A DNA stretch of 64,000 nt from Beijerinckiaceae bacterium (GTDB lineage Bacteria > Pseudomonadota > Alphaproteobacteria > Rhizobiales > Beijerinckiaceae), in the NCBI GenBank assembly GCA_009773635.1, contig WSYC01000001.1, forward strand, positions 62,001-126,000, given 5' to 3'. This document shows positions 45,800 through 54,819 of this stretch, piece by piece. Every line of letters begins with the position of its first letter. Position 1 is the first letter of the stretch. Position numbers and translations under genes: made by a program. Under the pieces are notes generated by a model. The model ran no database searches, was not told where the DNA came from, and was given only the letters and a program-made list of their open reading frames with translations.

Positions 45800-48700
45800 T
45801 CAGCCCGGCGGCGCAGCGGGCGGTGTCGCAGCGGGCGGTATCGTGGGCGATACACGCGGCACCAGCTCCAGCGGCGCACCAACTGCTGCGGGACGCGGGA
45901 CTTCCGGCGCTTTCGTCTCCCGCGCCTTGGTCTCCAACGCCTTCAGTGTCGCGGCAAGTTCAGCGGCCTCGCGGTCTGCCTTTTCCCGCTCGGCGCGGCG
46001 ACGAATCGCGGCGGCTTCGGCCTCTATCGCGGCCTCGGCCTCCCGTATCTCCCGGTTACGGCGCTCGATGAAGGCATCGCCGCGCTGACGCCGCAGGTGC
46101 GCCGCACGTTCGCGCACATCCGCCTCGAACGCCTCGGCCCGTTCAAGATCTCGTTGAATGGCCATGGCCAGAAAGCCGTTGACGAGCGAGGCAACCTGAA
46201 GCCGCCGTTGCGGCTTGCTTTCTCCGGGCCTGCCTTCTCCCGGCGCGCGCGCTTCAAGCGGCAACGCGAGCTGGATTTCCGGCACCGCCCCGCTCCAGTC
46301 CCTGGGAAGGACGGTCTGGGCAAAAATGAACCTTGCCTCGGCTTCCCGGCGAAGAAGATCAACCGAGAAATTCGGCGTCACGCTCACCGTCATACCGCCA
46401 GCCTGTTCCAGAACCCGCGGCGGCACCGCAACCCGCACCTGCCCGTTGATGAGCCCGAGCGGCGCGGCAAGGCCGGAGAGCCGCAACTCGCCTTTGCGCA
46501 ATTCCTGATCGATCAACCCGCCAATCCGGTTCTCGTTGATCGGCGCGAGATCGTCGAGCGGCCGCGTGACCACCCGCGCCAGCGCCTGCGGATCGGCATC
46601 CGCCACCGCCATCTCGTCAAGCGTGACCTTGCCGGCACCGGAAAGCGACGCGATCAGCTCCCGAGGGGATGCACCGCCGCCGGTCATTGGAATTTCGCCG
46701 CTCAGCCGGCCCTTGAGCGCCGCCAGCGGCAGACGGGCAAATTCCAGCCGCCCACCGAGATCGACGCGACTGTCCCGGCGCGAGAAGGTCACCGAGCCCG
46801 CCACGCGCGCCTCGCCGGCTTTCGCCTCGAAGTTCTCGACGGCGACAGACCCCGGGGCAAAACGCAGCACGAACTGTGGCTGATCGAGCGTCCAACCCTC
46901 CGCCAGCGACAGGGTACGGGCCTCGATCCAGAGATCGCCCGCAGCCAGAGGCGGCACCGGCGGCGCAAATCCTTCGCCCGACCATCCTGCCGCCGCCTGT
47001 GGCCAGCTGGTCCCGAAAACCGGGGCAAGAATGGGGGCAAGCGCAACCGAGCCCAGCCGGATCTGCCCCGCCACCTGCCCGCCACGCACGAGATCGAAAG
47101 CGATCTCGCCCGAGACCGGATCATCGCCAATCGCGGCATCAAGCCCGGTGACAAGAACCTTGCTGCGGTCCGCCACAAGCCGGCCCGCAAGACGCCCGGA
47201 GACGCCGTCCCGGAACGACTTCGTGCTGCCCATGGCCGCGCCGAGCACCGCAAGGTTGCGCGAGGCGAGCGTGATCCGCCCTTCGAGCGGCGTCGAGCGG
47301 AACGGGTTCAGCCCACCCTCGAAACCCAGCTCGACACCAGCCATCGTTCCGGTCAGGGTGCCGCTGACGAGTCGGCGCGGGTTACCTTCCGCCTTCAGGG
47401 TCAGCCGTCCCGGTATCGCCGTCGCCGGCATGGCAAGGCCAAAAACCTGCGCCGCCAGTCGCCCGCCGTCGGCATTGCTGACATCGGCCTCCAGCGAAAC
47501 CGAGAGATCATTGCCTTTGAGCGTGGACTGGCTTCGCCCCACAACAGCCGTGCCGCCGAGCCGGCCATCGACCGCCACATCCCAGGTCGCATCCCCGGCT
47601 CGCGTCATCAGCCGGAGGTTGGCGACGGCGATCGCAGGTTCAAGCTGGCCCGCGCGCTTCAGGAAGGCTTCTGTCATCGGGCCGGGCAAGAGGGCGTTAC
47701 CAAGCTGCGCGATATCGCCCAACCGTTCGGCATCAAGCTTGGCGGTCATCTGCAGGCCGTCACCGGAGGCCGTGCCGGAGAGTGTGACCTCCTCGCCCTT
47801 GCGCCCGGTCAGGCGCAGTTGACGCAGGGTCGCGATCGCGCCGTCGCGATCGAGTGCGACCTGCAGGCCGCCCATATCCTGTCCGTCGAGCGCCAGTCTC
47901 TTGACGGAAAGCCGGGTCGCAAGTTCCAGTCCGGGAATGGGGCGGAGCGGATCAAGCGCCGCGAGCACGCGGGCATCAAAGCGCTCGGCCGCAAGATCGA
48001 GCGTCATTTTGGGCGAAATCCGCTTGCCGGCTTCCGGGGGCAACAGGTCGCCGGAGCCAAGCAGTGTACCGGCAGTGCTTTCGATCTGAACATCCGGGAT
48101 TTTCAGCCCTGTCACGCCACCGACAAGGCGGGCGGAAAGCCGTGCGCTCGCCGGGAGATTGGCGGCGCCGTCCGCCCCGCGGATCCAGCTGACGAGTGTT
48201 TGCAACTCGGACGAATCCACCTCCAGCCGTCCGTCAACCGGCACGGATTCGGGCGCGGCGGCGCGCGTGAAAGTGGCTTTCGTGCCGCCCGGCAGCCCGG
48301 CGGCAAATGTCTCGACGACGAGCCCGCCCGATCTCACGGCCGCTTTCAGCTGGACATCCTGCAACGTCCCGCCGGGAACCTGAATCGCTCCGACTGAAAG
48401 GTCAGCCACGATGTCAATCGGGAGGGCCATTTGACCGAGAACTGCGATTGCATTCTGAGCCATTGCCGATGGGGCACGGCCCGTTTGCTCCGGGTTGACT
48501 TGCCCCGGCTTGCGCGCGCCATCCTCTGCCCCGAAATGCGCTGTGGCATCGTAGCGTTTGGCGCCGAGCTTGATCTGCAGCGCCGGCCGCGCGCCTTTCA
48601 GATCAAGAAACCCCTGCCCCGCGAGCTGGAAGGCACCATCCCCGCTGCCGAAGGCAAGATTGATAGGGTCGGCGATCGTCTGATCGAGATGCGCGATGAT

Positions 48701-49477
48701 CCGCGCCGTGCCCTGATAGGCAAGCTGCCCACCGTCCTTGCCGGTGAGCGAAGGATTGCCGCTGAACGTCGCGGCACCATCGAACAGGGGGCGACCGGAA
48801 ACGTCCGGCATGCCGAACCAGCCATCGAGAGAGACCCGCGCCGCGAGGCCACGATCTTCGAGCACCCCCTTGAGCCGCGCCCGCCCTTTTTCAAGCTTGC
48901 CGATCTGCGCCCGGAAATCCCGACCGGTTGCCGGGTCCTGCACCTGCAGGCGGAACGGCCCCAGCAAGCTCGGTGCTTCCAGCGCGATGTCGAGGGCTCC
49001 GGTACCGGTCGGCGCCGGCATACCGGTCTCCAGGCGCTCGACGAAGCGCACCCCTTTGAGATCGAGAAGATCAAACCCGATTTGCCCGATCCAGTCTTCA
49101 TCCAGCCCGGGTGCAGTTCCAGCCCGCAATGTCCGAAGCGCGGGCCGGGAAACCAGTACGCGGTCGGCGCGAGCGGTGTTGAAGGTGAGGCGCCCCGAGA
49201 TCAGCGCCAGCGGAGATAGCGAAACAGTCAGGCGCTCGGCCCGCGCAACCGGGGCCTCCGGCGGGCCGACTTCAATGGTCTCGGCATCCAGTTCCGGCGT
49301 CGGCAGCAGGGTGACCCGCAGCGGGCCGGAAAAACGCACGGCAACGCCGGTCCGGGCCTCGATCGCCGCCGCAACGCGCAACCTCTGGCTGTCCCAGTCC
49401 ACAAAATGCGGTCCGACCATCAACGCCAGAAGCGCGATGGCGACAAGGGCAGCCAGGGCTGTCAGACTATCCCGCAC
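45800..49477 (-). CDS. Large AsmA-family protein
   Basis: 1225 residues. It begins with a membrane anchor (LTALAALVAIALLALMVGPHFV) and the AsmA start DWDSQRLRVAAAIEARTGVAVRFSGPLRVTLLPTPELDAETIEVG. A very long beta-rich stretch of repeated units follows, with the AsmA_2 C-terminal domain (LIASLSGAGKVTLDEMAVADADPQALARVV... and GELRLSGLAAPLGLINGQV). The last 100 or so residues are a charged, Glu/Arg/Ala-rich helix, likely coiled coil, then a Pro-rich tail. AsmA proteins are bridges that carry lipids between inner and outer membrane. GTG start with GAGGTGG ahead. Confidence 0.9.
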   Translation of the reverse strand: MRDSLTALAALVAIALLALMVGPHFVDWDSQRLRVAAAIEARTGVAVRFSGPLRVTLLPTPELDAETIEVGPPEAPVARAERLTVSLSPLALISGRLTFNTARADRVLVSRPALRTLRAGTAPGLDEDWIGQIGFDLLDLKGVRFVERLETGMPAPTGTGALDIALEAPSLLGPFRLQVQDPATGRDFRAQIGKLEKGRARLKGVLEDRGLAARVSLDGWFGMPDVSGRPLFDGAATFSGNPSLTGKDGGQLAYQGTARIIAHLDQTIADPINLAFGSGDGAFQLAGQGFLDLKGARPALQIKLGAKRYDATAHFGAEDGARKPGQVNPEQTGRAPSAMAQNAIAVLGQMALPIDIVADLSVGAIQVPGGTLQDVQLKAAVRSGGLVVETFAAGLPGGTKATFTRAAAPESVPVDGRLEVDSSELQTLVSWIRGADGAANLPASARLSARLVGGVTGLKIPDVQIESTAGTLLGSGDLLPPEAGKRISPKMTLDLAAERFDARVLAALDPLRPIPGLELATRLSVKRLALDGQDMGGLQVALDRDGAIATLRQLRLTGRKGEEVTLSGTASGDGLQMTAKLDAERLGDIAQLGNALLPGPMTEAFLKRAGQLEPAIAVANLRLMTRAGDATWDVAVDGRLGGTAVVGRSQSTLKGNDLSVSLEADVSNADGGRLAAQVFGLAMPATAIPGRLTLKAEGNPRRLVSGTLTGTMAGVELGFEGGLNPFRSTPLEGRITLASRNLAVLGAAMGSTKSFRDGVSGRLAGRLVADRSKVLVTGLDAAIGDDPVSGEIAFDLVRGGQVAGQIRLGSVALAPILAPVFGTSWPQAAAGWSGEGFAPPVPPLAAGDLWIEARTLSLAEGWTLDQPQFVLRFAPGSVAVENFEAKAGEARVAGSVTFSRRDSRVDLGGRLEFARLPLAALKGRLSGEIPMTGGGASPRELIASLSGAGKVTLDEMAVADADPQALARVVTRPLDDLAPINENRIGGLIDQELRKGELRLSGLAAPLGLINGQVRVAVPPRVLEQAGGMTVSVTPNFSVDLLRREAEARFIFAQTVLPRDWSGAVPEIQLALPLEARAPGEGRPGESKPQRRLQVASLVNGFLAMAIQRDLERAEAFEADVRERAAHLRRQRGDAFIERRNREIREAEAAIEAEAAAIRRRAEREKADREAAELAATLKALETKARETKAPEVPRPAAVGAPLELVPRVSPTIPPAATPPAAPPG

Positions 49478-49557
49478 GCGATACCACCTCGTGATCCCGC
49501 CTCCGAACCGTCGATTCGGAAACTAGACGCCCACCTTAGCGGCATCGTGACGATCGA

Positions 49558-50967
49558 TCACGGCGTAAACGTGAAAATCTTGCCGGGATTCATGATGTTG
49601 TCGGGGTCGATGGCGTGTTTGATCAGCCGCATGGTGCTGACGGTGGCGTCCCCCAGCTCCGCGCCGAGGTATTTCATCTTGCCCTGCCCGACGCCATGCT
49701 CGCCGGTGCAGGTGCCTTCCATGCGGTGCGCCCGCTCGACAAGCCGGGTCAGGAAGCCCTTCACCACGGCCATTTCCTCGGCGCTCGCGGTGTCCACCAG
49801 CACGGAGGTGTGGAAATTGCCATCCCCCACGTGCCCGACGATGGGGGCAATGAGGCCGCTCGCGGCGATATCGGCCTGCGTCTCCTCGATACAATCGGCA
49901 AGATGCGAAATCGGCACACAGATATCGGTCGCGAACGGCTTGATGCCGGGGCGCAGCGCCATCACCGCCCAGTAGCTGTCATGCCGCGCCTGCCAGAGTT
50001 TGGTGCGATCCTCGGGCCGTGTCGCCCATTCGAACGGGCCGCCGCCAAGATCCTCCGCAATCTCGCCGAAGCGCTGTGCCTGCTCGGCCACGCCCTGCTC
50101 GGTGCCGTGAAACTCCACGAGCAACACCGGACTCTCCGGCATCGCGAGCTTGGAATAGACGTTGACGGCCTTGACCTGCACGGCATCGAGCAGCTCGATC
50201 CGAGCGATCGGCAACCCGGTCTGGATCGTCAGGATCGCGGCATCCGCCGCCGCCTTGACGGAGGGAAACGGGCAGACGCCCGCCGAGATCGCCTCGGGCA
50301 AGCCGTGCAGTTTCAGCGTGATCTTCGTGACGACGCCGAGCGTGCCTTCCGACCCCACGAAGAGGCGCGTGAGGTCATAGCCGGCGCTGGTCTTTTTCGC
50401 GCGCCGGGCGGTGGTGATCGTCTCACCGTTCGGCAGGATGGCTTCGAGCGCGATGACATTGTCCTTCATCGTGCCGTAGCGGACGGCGTTGGTGCCCGAG
50501 GCGCGCGTTGCGACCATGCCGCCGATGGAGGCATCAGCACCCGGATCGATCGGGAAGAAGAGGCCATAGCTCTTGAGATATTCGTTGAGTTCTTTCCTCG
50601 TCACGCCCGGCTCGATGACGCAATCGAGGTCTTCCGGGTGGACGGTGATGATCTTCTTCATGGAGGAGAGATCGATCGAAACACCACCGTTCGGCGCATT
50701 GAGATGCCCCTCCAGCGACGATCCCGCGCCGAAGGGAATGATCGGCACCCGGTGCGCCGCACACAGTTTGACGATCTCGCGGATTTCCTCGGCACTCTCC
50801 GGGAAGACCACCATGTCCGGCGGCTGGTTCGCAAGCCAGGTGGTGGTATGCGCATGCTGCTGGCGCACGGCATCGCTTGTCACGCAGCGGTTGCCAAACT
50901 GGCGTTGCAGCGCCAGCGTCACGGTTGCGATGGTTTCGGCTGAAGGCCGGCCGGCGTGATCGGTCAT
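49558..50967 (-). CDS. FAD-linked oxidoreductase, D-lactate dehydrogenase (cytochrome) type
   Basis: 469 residues. The FAD-binding (PCMH) domain has VPIIPFGAGSSLEGHLNAPNGGVSIDLSSM and IDPGADASIGGMVATRASGTNAVRYGTMKDNV. The C-terminal FAD-oxidase domain has HVGDGNFHTSVLVD and the terminal GTCTGEHGVGQGKMKYL, with HDSYWA between. This set fits D-2-hydroxyacid dehydrogenases such as eukaryotic-like LDHD and GlcD relatives. Substrate is D-lactate or another D-2-hydroxy acid. No glcE/glcF genes are next to it, which argues against glycolate oxidase. Confidence 0.9.
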   Translation of the reverse strand: MTDHAGRPSAETIATVTLALQRQFGNRCVTSDAVRQQHAHTTTWLANQPPDMVVFPESAEEIREIVKLCAAHRVPIIPFGAGSSLEGHLNAPNGGVSIDLSSMKKIITVHPEDLDCVIEPGVTRKELNEYLKSYGLFFPIDPGADASIGGMVATRASGTNAVRYGTMKDNVIALEAILPNGETITTARRAKKTSAGYDLTRLFVGSEGTLGVVTKITLKLHGLPEAISAGVCPFPSVKAAADAAILTIQTGLPIARIELLDAVQVKAVNVYSKLAMPESPVLLVEFHGTEQGVAEQAQRFGEIAEDLGGGPFEWATRPEDRTKLWQARHDSYWAVMALRPGIKPFATDICVPISHLADCIEETQADIAASGLIAPIVGHVGDGNFHTSVLVDTASAEEMAVVKGFLTRLVERAHRMEGTCTGEHGVGQGKMKYLGAELGDATVSTMRLIKHAIDPDNIMNPGKIFTFTP

Positions 50968-51125
50968 GCGTCTCTTCCCTCGCTCACGTGTCTCTTCCCG
51001 CGTGCCGGCGGTTGGCCCGCCGGTGTTGGCACGGGCAGCCTATTGGCCGCCCGCTATTTTAGTCAGCGTCGCTGACCTTTTCCGGAAAATCAAGCATGAC
51101 GGGCAAGGCTCGTCGACCCCTCACC

Positions 51126-51647
51126 TCAGTTCCGGTTGAGGAAATCGTTCTTGCCGACATCAACGCCGTTGGCGCGCAGCAGGGCATAGGTCGCGGTGGC
51201 GTGGAAGTAGAAATTCGGCAGCGAGACCCTAGCGAGCAGGTCCTTGCCGCTCATTTCGGTTTCCGGCGCGTTGCGGCCGAGCTTGATCTTGATGATGCGA
51301 TCGTCAGAGCCTGCAAAATCAGCCGGCGGAATGGAGGCGATGAAAGCGAGCGTCCTGGCGATGCGGGCCTTGAGATCGGCAATCGTCTTCTCGTCATCGG
51401 GCCAGCTCGGAACCTCGCGGCCGGAGAGACGGGCAGCGGCGCCCTTGGCGGCATCGCTCATGATCTGGATCTGACGCGAGAACGGAAACATATCCGGCGA
51501 CAGGCGCAGGGTCACGAAGACGCTTTCGTCGATCTTCTTCGCCTCGGCATGGGCGGCGAGCTTGTCGAGGATCTTGTCGATGGCGGTCAGCGTCTGGGTG
51601 AAGGTGGCGATGCCGATCTGGTTCATGCAAGAATTATCGGATGACAT
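51126..51647 (-). CDS. DUF1993-family protein
   Basis: 173 residues, soluble, helical. TFTQTLTAIDKILDKLAAHAEAKKIDESVFVTLRLSPDMFPFSRQIQIMSDAAKGAAARLSG and the end LPNFYFHATATYALLRANGVDVGKNDFL match DUF1993, a family with a DinB-like four-helix shape. Function unknown. ATG 51647 has AGGGAAC ahead. Confidence 0.85.
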   Translation of the reverse strand: MSSDNSCMNQIGIATFTQTLTAIDKILDKLAAHAEAKKIDESVFVTLRLSPDMFPFSRQIQIMSDAAKGAAARLSGREVPSWPDDEKTIADLKARIARTLAFIASIPPADFAGSDDRIIKIKLGRNAPETEMSGKDLLARVSLPNFYFHATATYALLRANGVDVGKNDFLNRN

Positions 51648-51951
51648 GGATGTTCCCTGATGGTTGAGACGGGTGCATACCCGGAGATGGCACCACAATG
51701 CCGATCCCCTGCGGGGCTTCAAGTGCTTCCTTGCGCCGCGCTCCTTCACGCCTTCGTTATCCAGCACGGCAAGGGTGGCGGCGAATTGCCGCATGCACAC
51801 GAAATATTCAGAACATAAATAGAACATGATCGCCGGTTTTCGTGCTATCCCGCCTCTCGGTGAGGTCTTTGGGATGCGAATCAGCCAGAATGCTTGCTAG
51901 GAATGCGATGATCTCCCCGCTCTATCCTGCCCAAAATGTGAAGTAGCCACC
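51648..51951. other. Intergenic region, nothing identified
   Basis: About 300 bases between the divergent DUF1993 and helicase genes. It should hold both promoters. No hairpin, repeat or small ORF with a good ribosome site was seen. Confidence 0.5.
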
Positions 51952-54351
51952 GTGTCCGATCCGTTCTCGCTCGATAGCTGGTCCGAGCCGCCAGCCCCGG
52001 CTTCCCGCCCCGTCCCTGCTGCGGGTGGGATCGCTGCGCGCGCCCGCGCGGCTGCCCAGCCGGCACCGACCTATCTCGACAACCTCAACCCCGAGCAGCT
52101 TCGCGCCGTTGAAACGCTCGATGGTCCCGTGCTCGTGCTTGCCGGTGCCGGCACCGGCAAGACCAAGGTTCTGACCTCGCGCATCGCGCATCTGATCGCC
52201 ACGGGGCGTGCCCGCCCGAATGAAATCCTCGCGATGACCTTCACCAACAAGGCCGCCCGCGAGATGAAGGAGCGCATCGGCCATCTCGTCGGGTCGGTGG
52301 CCGAGGGCATGCCCTGGCTCGGCACCTTCCACTCGATCGGCACCAAGCTGCTGCGCCGCCACGCCGAGCTGGTGGATCTCCGCTCGGATTTCACCATTCT
52401 GGACATGGACGATCAGCTGCGCCTGCTCAAACAGGTGATTGCTGCCGAGGATATCGACGACAAGCGCTGGCCGGCGCGTGTGCTCGCCAACATCATCGAC
52501 GGCTGGAAGAACCGCGCGCTGACACCGGAGAAGGTGCCCGCCGGCGAGGCGACCGGCTTCGCGGGCAAGGGCGGCAAGCTCTATGCGCTCTATCAGGAGC
52601 GTCTCAAAACGCTGAACGCGGTCGATTTCGGCGATCTGCTGCTGGAGGTGATCCGCCTCTTCCGCGACAACCCCACAATAACCCAGCAATATCAGGATCG
52701 CTTCCGCTACATCCTCGTGGACGAGTATCAGGATACCAACGTCGCGCAGTATCTCTGGCTGCGGCTGATGGCGCAGGGGCGGCGCAACATCTGCTGCGTG
52801 GGCGATGACGATCAGTCGATTTACGGCTGGCGCGGCGCGGAGGTCGACAACATCCTACGCTTCGAGAAGGATTTTCCCGGCGCGGCCGTCATCCGGCTGG
52901 AGCGCAACTACCGCTCCACCGGGCACATTCTGGGCGCTGCCGCGCATCTCATCGCCCGTAATGAAGGCCGCCTCGGCAAGACGCTCTTCACCGAGGGCGA
53001 GGAAGGCGAGCGCGTCTCGGTCGCCTGCGCCTGGGATTCGGAGGAGGAAGCCCGGCAGATCGCGGATGACATCGAAGGCCTCCAGCACAAGGGGCATCGC
53101 CTCAACGAGATGGCGATCCTCGTGCGCGCATCGTTCCAGATGCGCGAATTCGAAGAGCGCTTCATCACCAACGCGATCCCGTATCGCGTCATCGGCGGAC
53201 CGCGCTTCTATGAACGCGCCGAAATCCGCGACGCGATGGCCTATCTCAAGTGCGTCGCCAACATCTCGAATGATCTCGCCTTCGAGCGCATCTTCAACAC
53301 CCCGAAACGCGGCCTCGGCGATGCCGTGCTCGCCACGATGCATGCCTATGCGCGGGACCAGCGCATTCCGCTGATGCAGGCGGCGCGGGTGCTGGTGGAG
53401 ACCGAGGAATTCAAGCCCAAGCAGCGCCAGACCATGCGCGAGCTGATGGAGGCTTTCGCGCGCTGGTCCTCGCTGATCGAGACCACGCCGCACCACGAGC
53501 TTGCGGAAACCATTCTCGAGGAGTCCGGCTACACCGACATGTGGAAGAAGGATCGCTCGGCCGATGCCGCCGGGCGGCTCGAAAACCTCAAGGAACTGGT
53601 GCGCGCGATGGAGGAATTCGAGAACCTCGCCGGCTTCCTCGAACACGTCTCCTTGGTGATGGACACCACCGCCAACGAGAGCGATGATCGCGTCTCGATC
53701 ATGACGCTGCACGCCGCGAAGGGCCTCGAATTCGAAACCGTGTTCCTGCCGGGCTGGGAGGAAGGCGTGTTCCCGCACCAGCGCGCGCTCGATGAGCAGG
53801 GCAAGGCGGGCCTCGAGGAAGAGCGCCGGCTGGCTTACGTCGGCCTCACCCGCGCAAAGCGCCGCGCGAAACTGTTTTTTGCCAGCAATCGCCGCATTCA
53901 CGGCCAGTGGAACGCCGCGATCCCCTCGCGCTTCATTGACGAGCTCCCGGTCGATCATGTCGAGGTGATGCAGGGTCAGGGCACCTACGGCAGCCAGCAA
54001 CGGCAGATGGTCGGCGGCGGCTATGGCGGCTCGCGCTTCGACAAGGTCGCGCCGTTTCAGGCTTCATCCTATTCAACGCCGGGCTGGCAACGCGCGCAGG
54101 CGGCGGGTGCCGCAGGCTTCCGCCCCTCGGCAGCGCCGCAAGACCCTAGTCGCCGCGGCCCCGCGTTGATCGAAGGCCGCGTGCTCGCCTCCTCCACCGG
54201 CGGCGCCTCGAAATTCGGCGCGGGCGACCGCGTGTTTCACGTCAAGTTCGGGCCGGGCTCGGTGGCCGAAACCGATGGCAACAAGCTCACGGTGGATTTC
54301 GACAAGGCCGGCCGGAAGATGGTGCTGGACAGTTTTGTGCAGGCGGGGTGA
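51952..54351 (+). CDS. uvrD: UvrD/PcrA-type DNA helicase
   Basis: 799 residues of superfamily 1A. Motifs: Q motif LNPEQLRAVETLDGP, Walker A VLAGAGTGKTKVL, motif Ia MTFTNKAAREMKERI, motif II VDEYQDTN, motif III CVGDDDQSIYGWRGA, motif IV LERNYRST, motif V MTLHAAKGLEFETVFLPG and motif VI YVGLTRAKRRA. The last 60 residues (GAGDRVFHVKFGPGSVAETDGNKLTVDFDKAG) form the small domain that in PcrA binds RNA polymerase. Roles in excision and mismatch repair are expected. Starts with GTG 51952. Confidence 0.95.
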   Translation: MSDPFSLDSWSEPPAPASRPVPAAGGIAARARAAAQPAPTYLDNLNPEQLRAVETLDGPVLVLAGAGTGKTKVLTSRIAHLIATGRARPNEILAMTFTNKAAREMKERIGHLVGSVAEGMPWLGTFHSIGTKLLRRHAELVDLRSDFTILDMDDQLRLLKQVIAAEDIDDKRWPARVLANIIDGWKNRALTPEKVPAGEATGFAGKGGKLYALYQERLKTLNAVDFGDLLLEVIRLFRDNPTITQQYQDRFRYILVDEYQDTNVAQYLWLRLMAQGRRNICCVGDDDQSIYGWRGAEVDNILRFEKDFPGAAVIRLERNYRSTGHILGAAAHLIARNEGRLGKTLFTEGEEGERVSVACAWDSEEEARQIADDIEGLQHKGHRLNEMAILVRASFQMREFEERFITNAIPYRVIGGPRFYERAEIRDAMAYLKCVANISNDLAFERIFNTPKRGLGDAVLATMHAYARDQRIPLMQAARVLVETEEFKPKQRQTMRELMEAFARWSSLIETTPHHELAETILEESGYTDMWKKDRSADAAGRLENLKELVRAMEEFENLAGFLEHVSLVMDTTANESDDRVSIMTLHAAKGLEFETVFLPGWEEGVFPHQRALDEQGKAGLEEERRLAYVGLTRAKRRAKLFFASNRRIHGQWNAAIPSRFIDELPVDHVEVMQGQGTYGSQQRQMVGGGYGGSRFDKVAPFQASSYSTPGWQRAQAAGAAGFRPSAAPQDPSRRGPALIEGRVLASSTGGASKFGAGDRVFHVKFGPGSVAETDGNKLTVDFDKAGRKMVLDSFVQAG

Positions 54352-54635
54352 GGGGCGCGCAAGGAAAACTGTTCAATATCAATATCTTAATATGCAAAGC
54401 CTATTTGCATGGAATTTCTAACCTCACAAACCAACTTCTGCAGTCATGTGTGTAAAAATCATTTCGTATCCGATATTATTCCGTTTCTTCCGACCTCAAA
54501 AACGGATTTGAATCTCTAAAACAAGGACTTAAAATTTCTTCGCTTTCAGCCACGATCAATGGGTTACAGAGTGCAAAATATTTTACACGCCGAAGCCAAA
54601 AACTATTGATTGCAACCGACCGGAGGAAGCAATCA
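54352..54635. other. AT-rich intergenic island upstream of the prmA operon
   Basis: By hand count G+C is 17, 21 and 21 of 60 in the lines starting 54361, 54421 and 54481 (about 33 percent), far below the genes around. No ORF of note. It holds two clear inverted repeats, ATGCAAA-GCCTA-TTTGCAT (54392-54410) and GTGCAAAATATTTTACAC (54571-54588, eight of nine pairs), and the hairpin described at 54605-54637. Confidence 0.7.
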
Positions 54636-54637
54636 AT
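54605..54637 (+). promoter_or_regulatory. Hairpin holding the Shine-Dalgarno in its loop and the start codon in its stem
   Basis: ATTGATTGC (54605-54613) pairs perfectly with GCAATCAAT (54629-54637). The 15-base loop contains GGAGGA (54622-54627). The last two bases of the 3' arm are the first two bases of the ATG at 54636. Folding would expose the ribosome site but tie up the start codon, so it could act as a switch on translation of the small ORFs and, by coupling, prmA. Confidence 0.65.
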
Positions 54638-54701
54638 GGAAGACGCACCAACGAATCAGGAGCGTCACAGTGCCCACCAAGCCCTCCCCAAAATCACCTG
54701 A
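54636..54701 (+). CDS. 21-codon upstream ORF overlapping the small membrane protein gene
   Basis: ATG with GGAGGAAG nine bases ahead, the best ribosome site of the region, encodes a 21-residue polar peptide ending HQALPKIT. It overlaps the next ORF in another frame by 32 bases. It could be a leader that controls translation of the next gene, or just an accident of sequence; the strong ribosome site and the hairpin across it favour real translation. Confidence 0.45.
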   Translation: MEDAPTNQERHSAHQALPKIT

Positions 54702-54819
54702 CCTCCCGCCCTACCTGCGCCACCTCCGTCATGCGCGGCTGGCGCTCTGGGAAATCTACCTGATGGTCACAATCCTGCTGGCAATCGTCGCGACTTTCGG
54801 CTTGAAGCTTTGGGCATGA
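54670..54819 (+). CDS. Small single-span membrane protein (49 aa)
   Basis: GTG start with AGGAG eight bases ahead. A basic N-terminus (PTKPSPKSPDLPPYLRHLRHARLALWE) is followed by one membrane helix IYLMVTILLAIVATFGLKLWA, so the basic part probably stays in the cytoplasm. Its stop overlaps the prmA ATG (ATGA), so it is translated with prmA. No family recognised. The frame continues upstream to 54610, but no start codon with a ribosome site is there. Confidence 0.6.
   Translation: MPTKPSPKSPDLPPYLRHLRHARLALWEIYLMVTILLAIVATFGLKLWA

Noticed and set aside
46097-48397. 766-codon plus-strand ORF
   Set aside because: Lies wholly antisense to the AsmA-family gene and has no recognisable motifs; it arises from high GC third positions.
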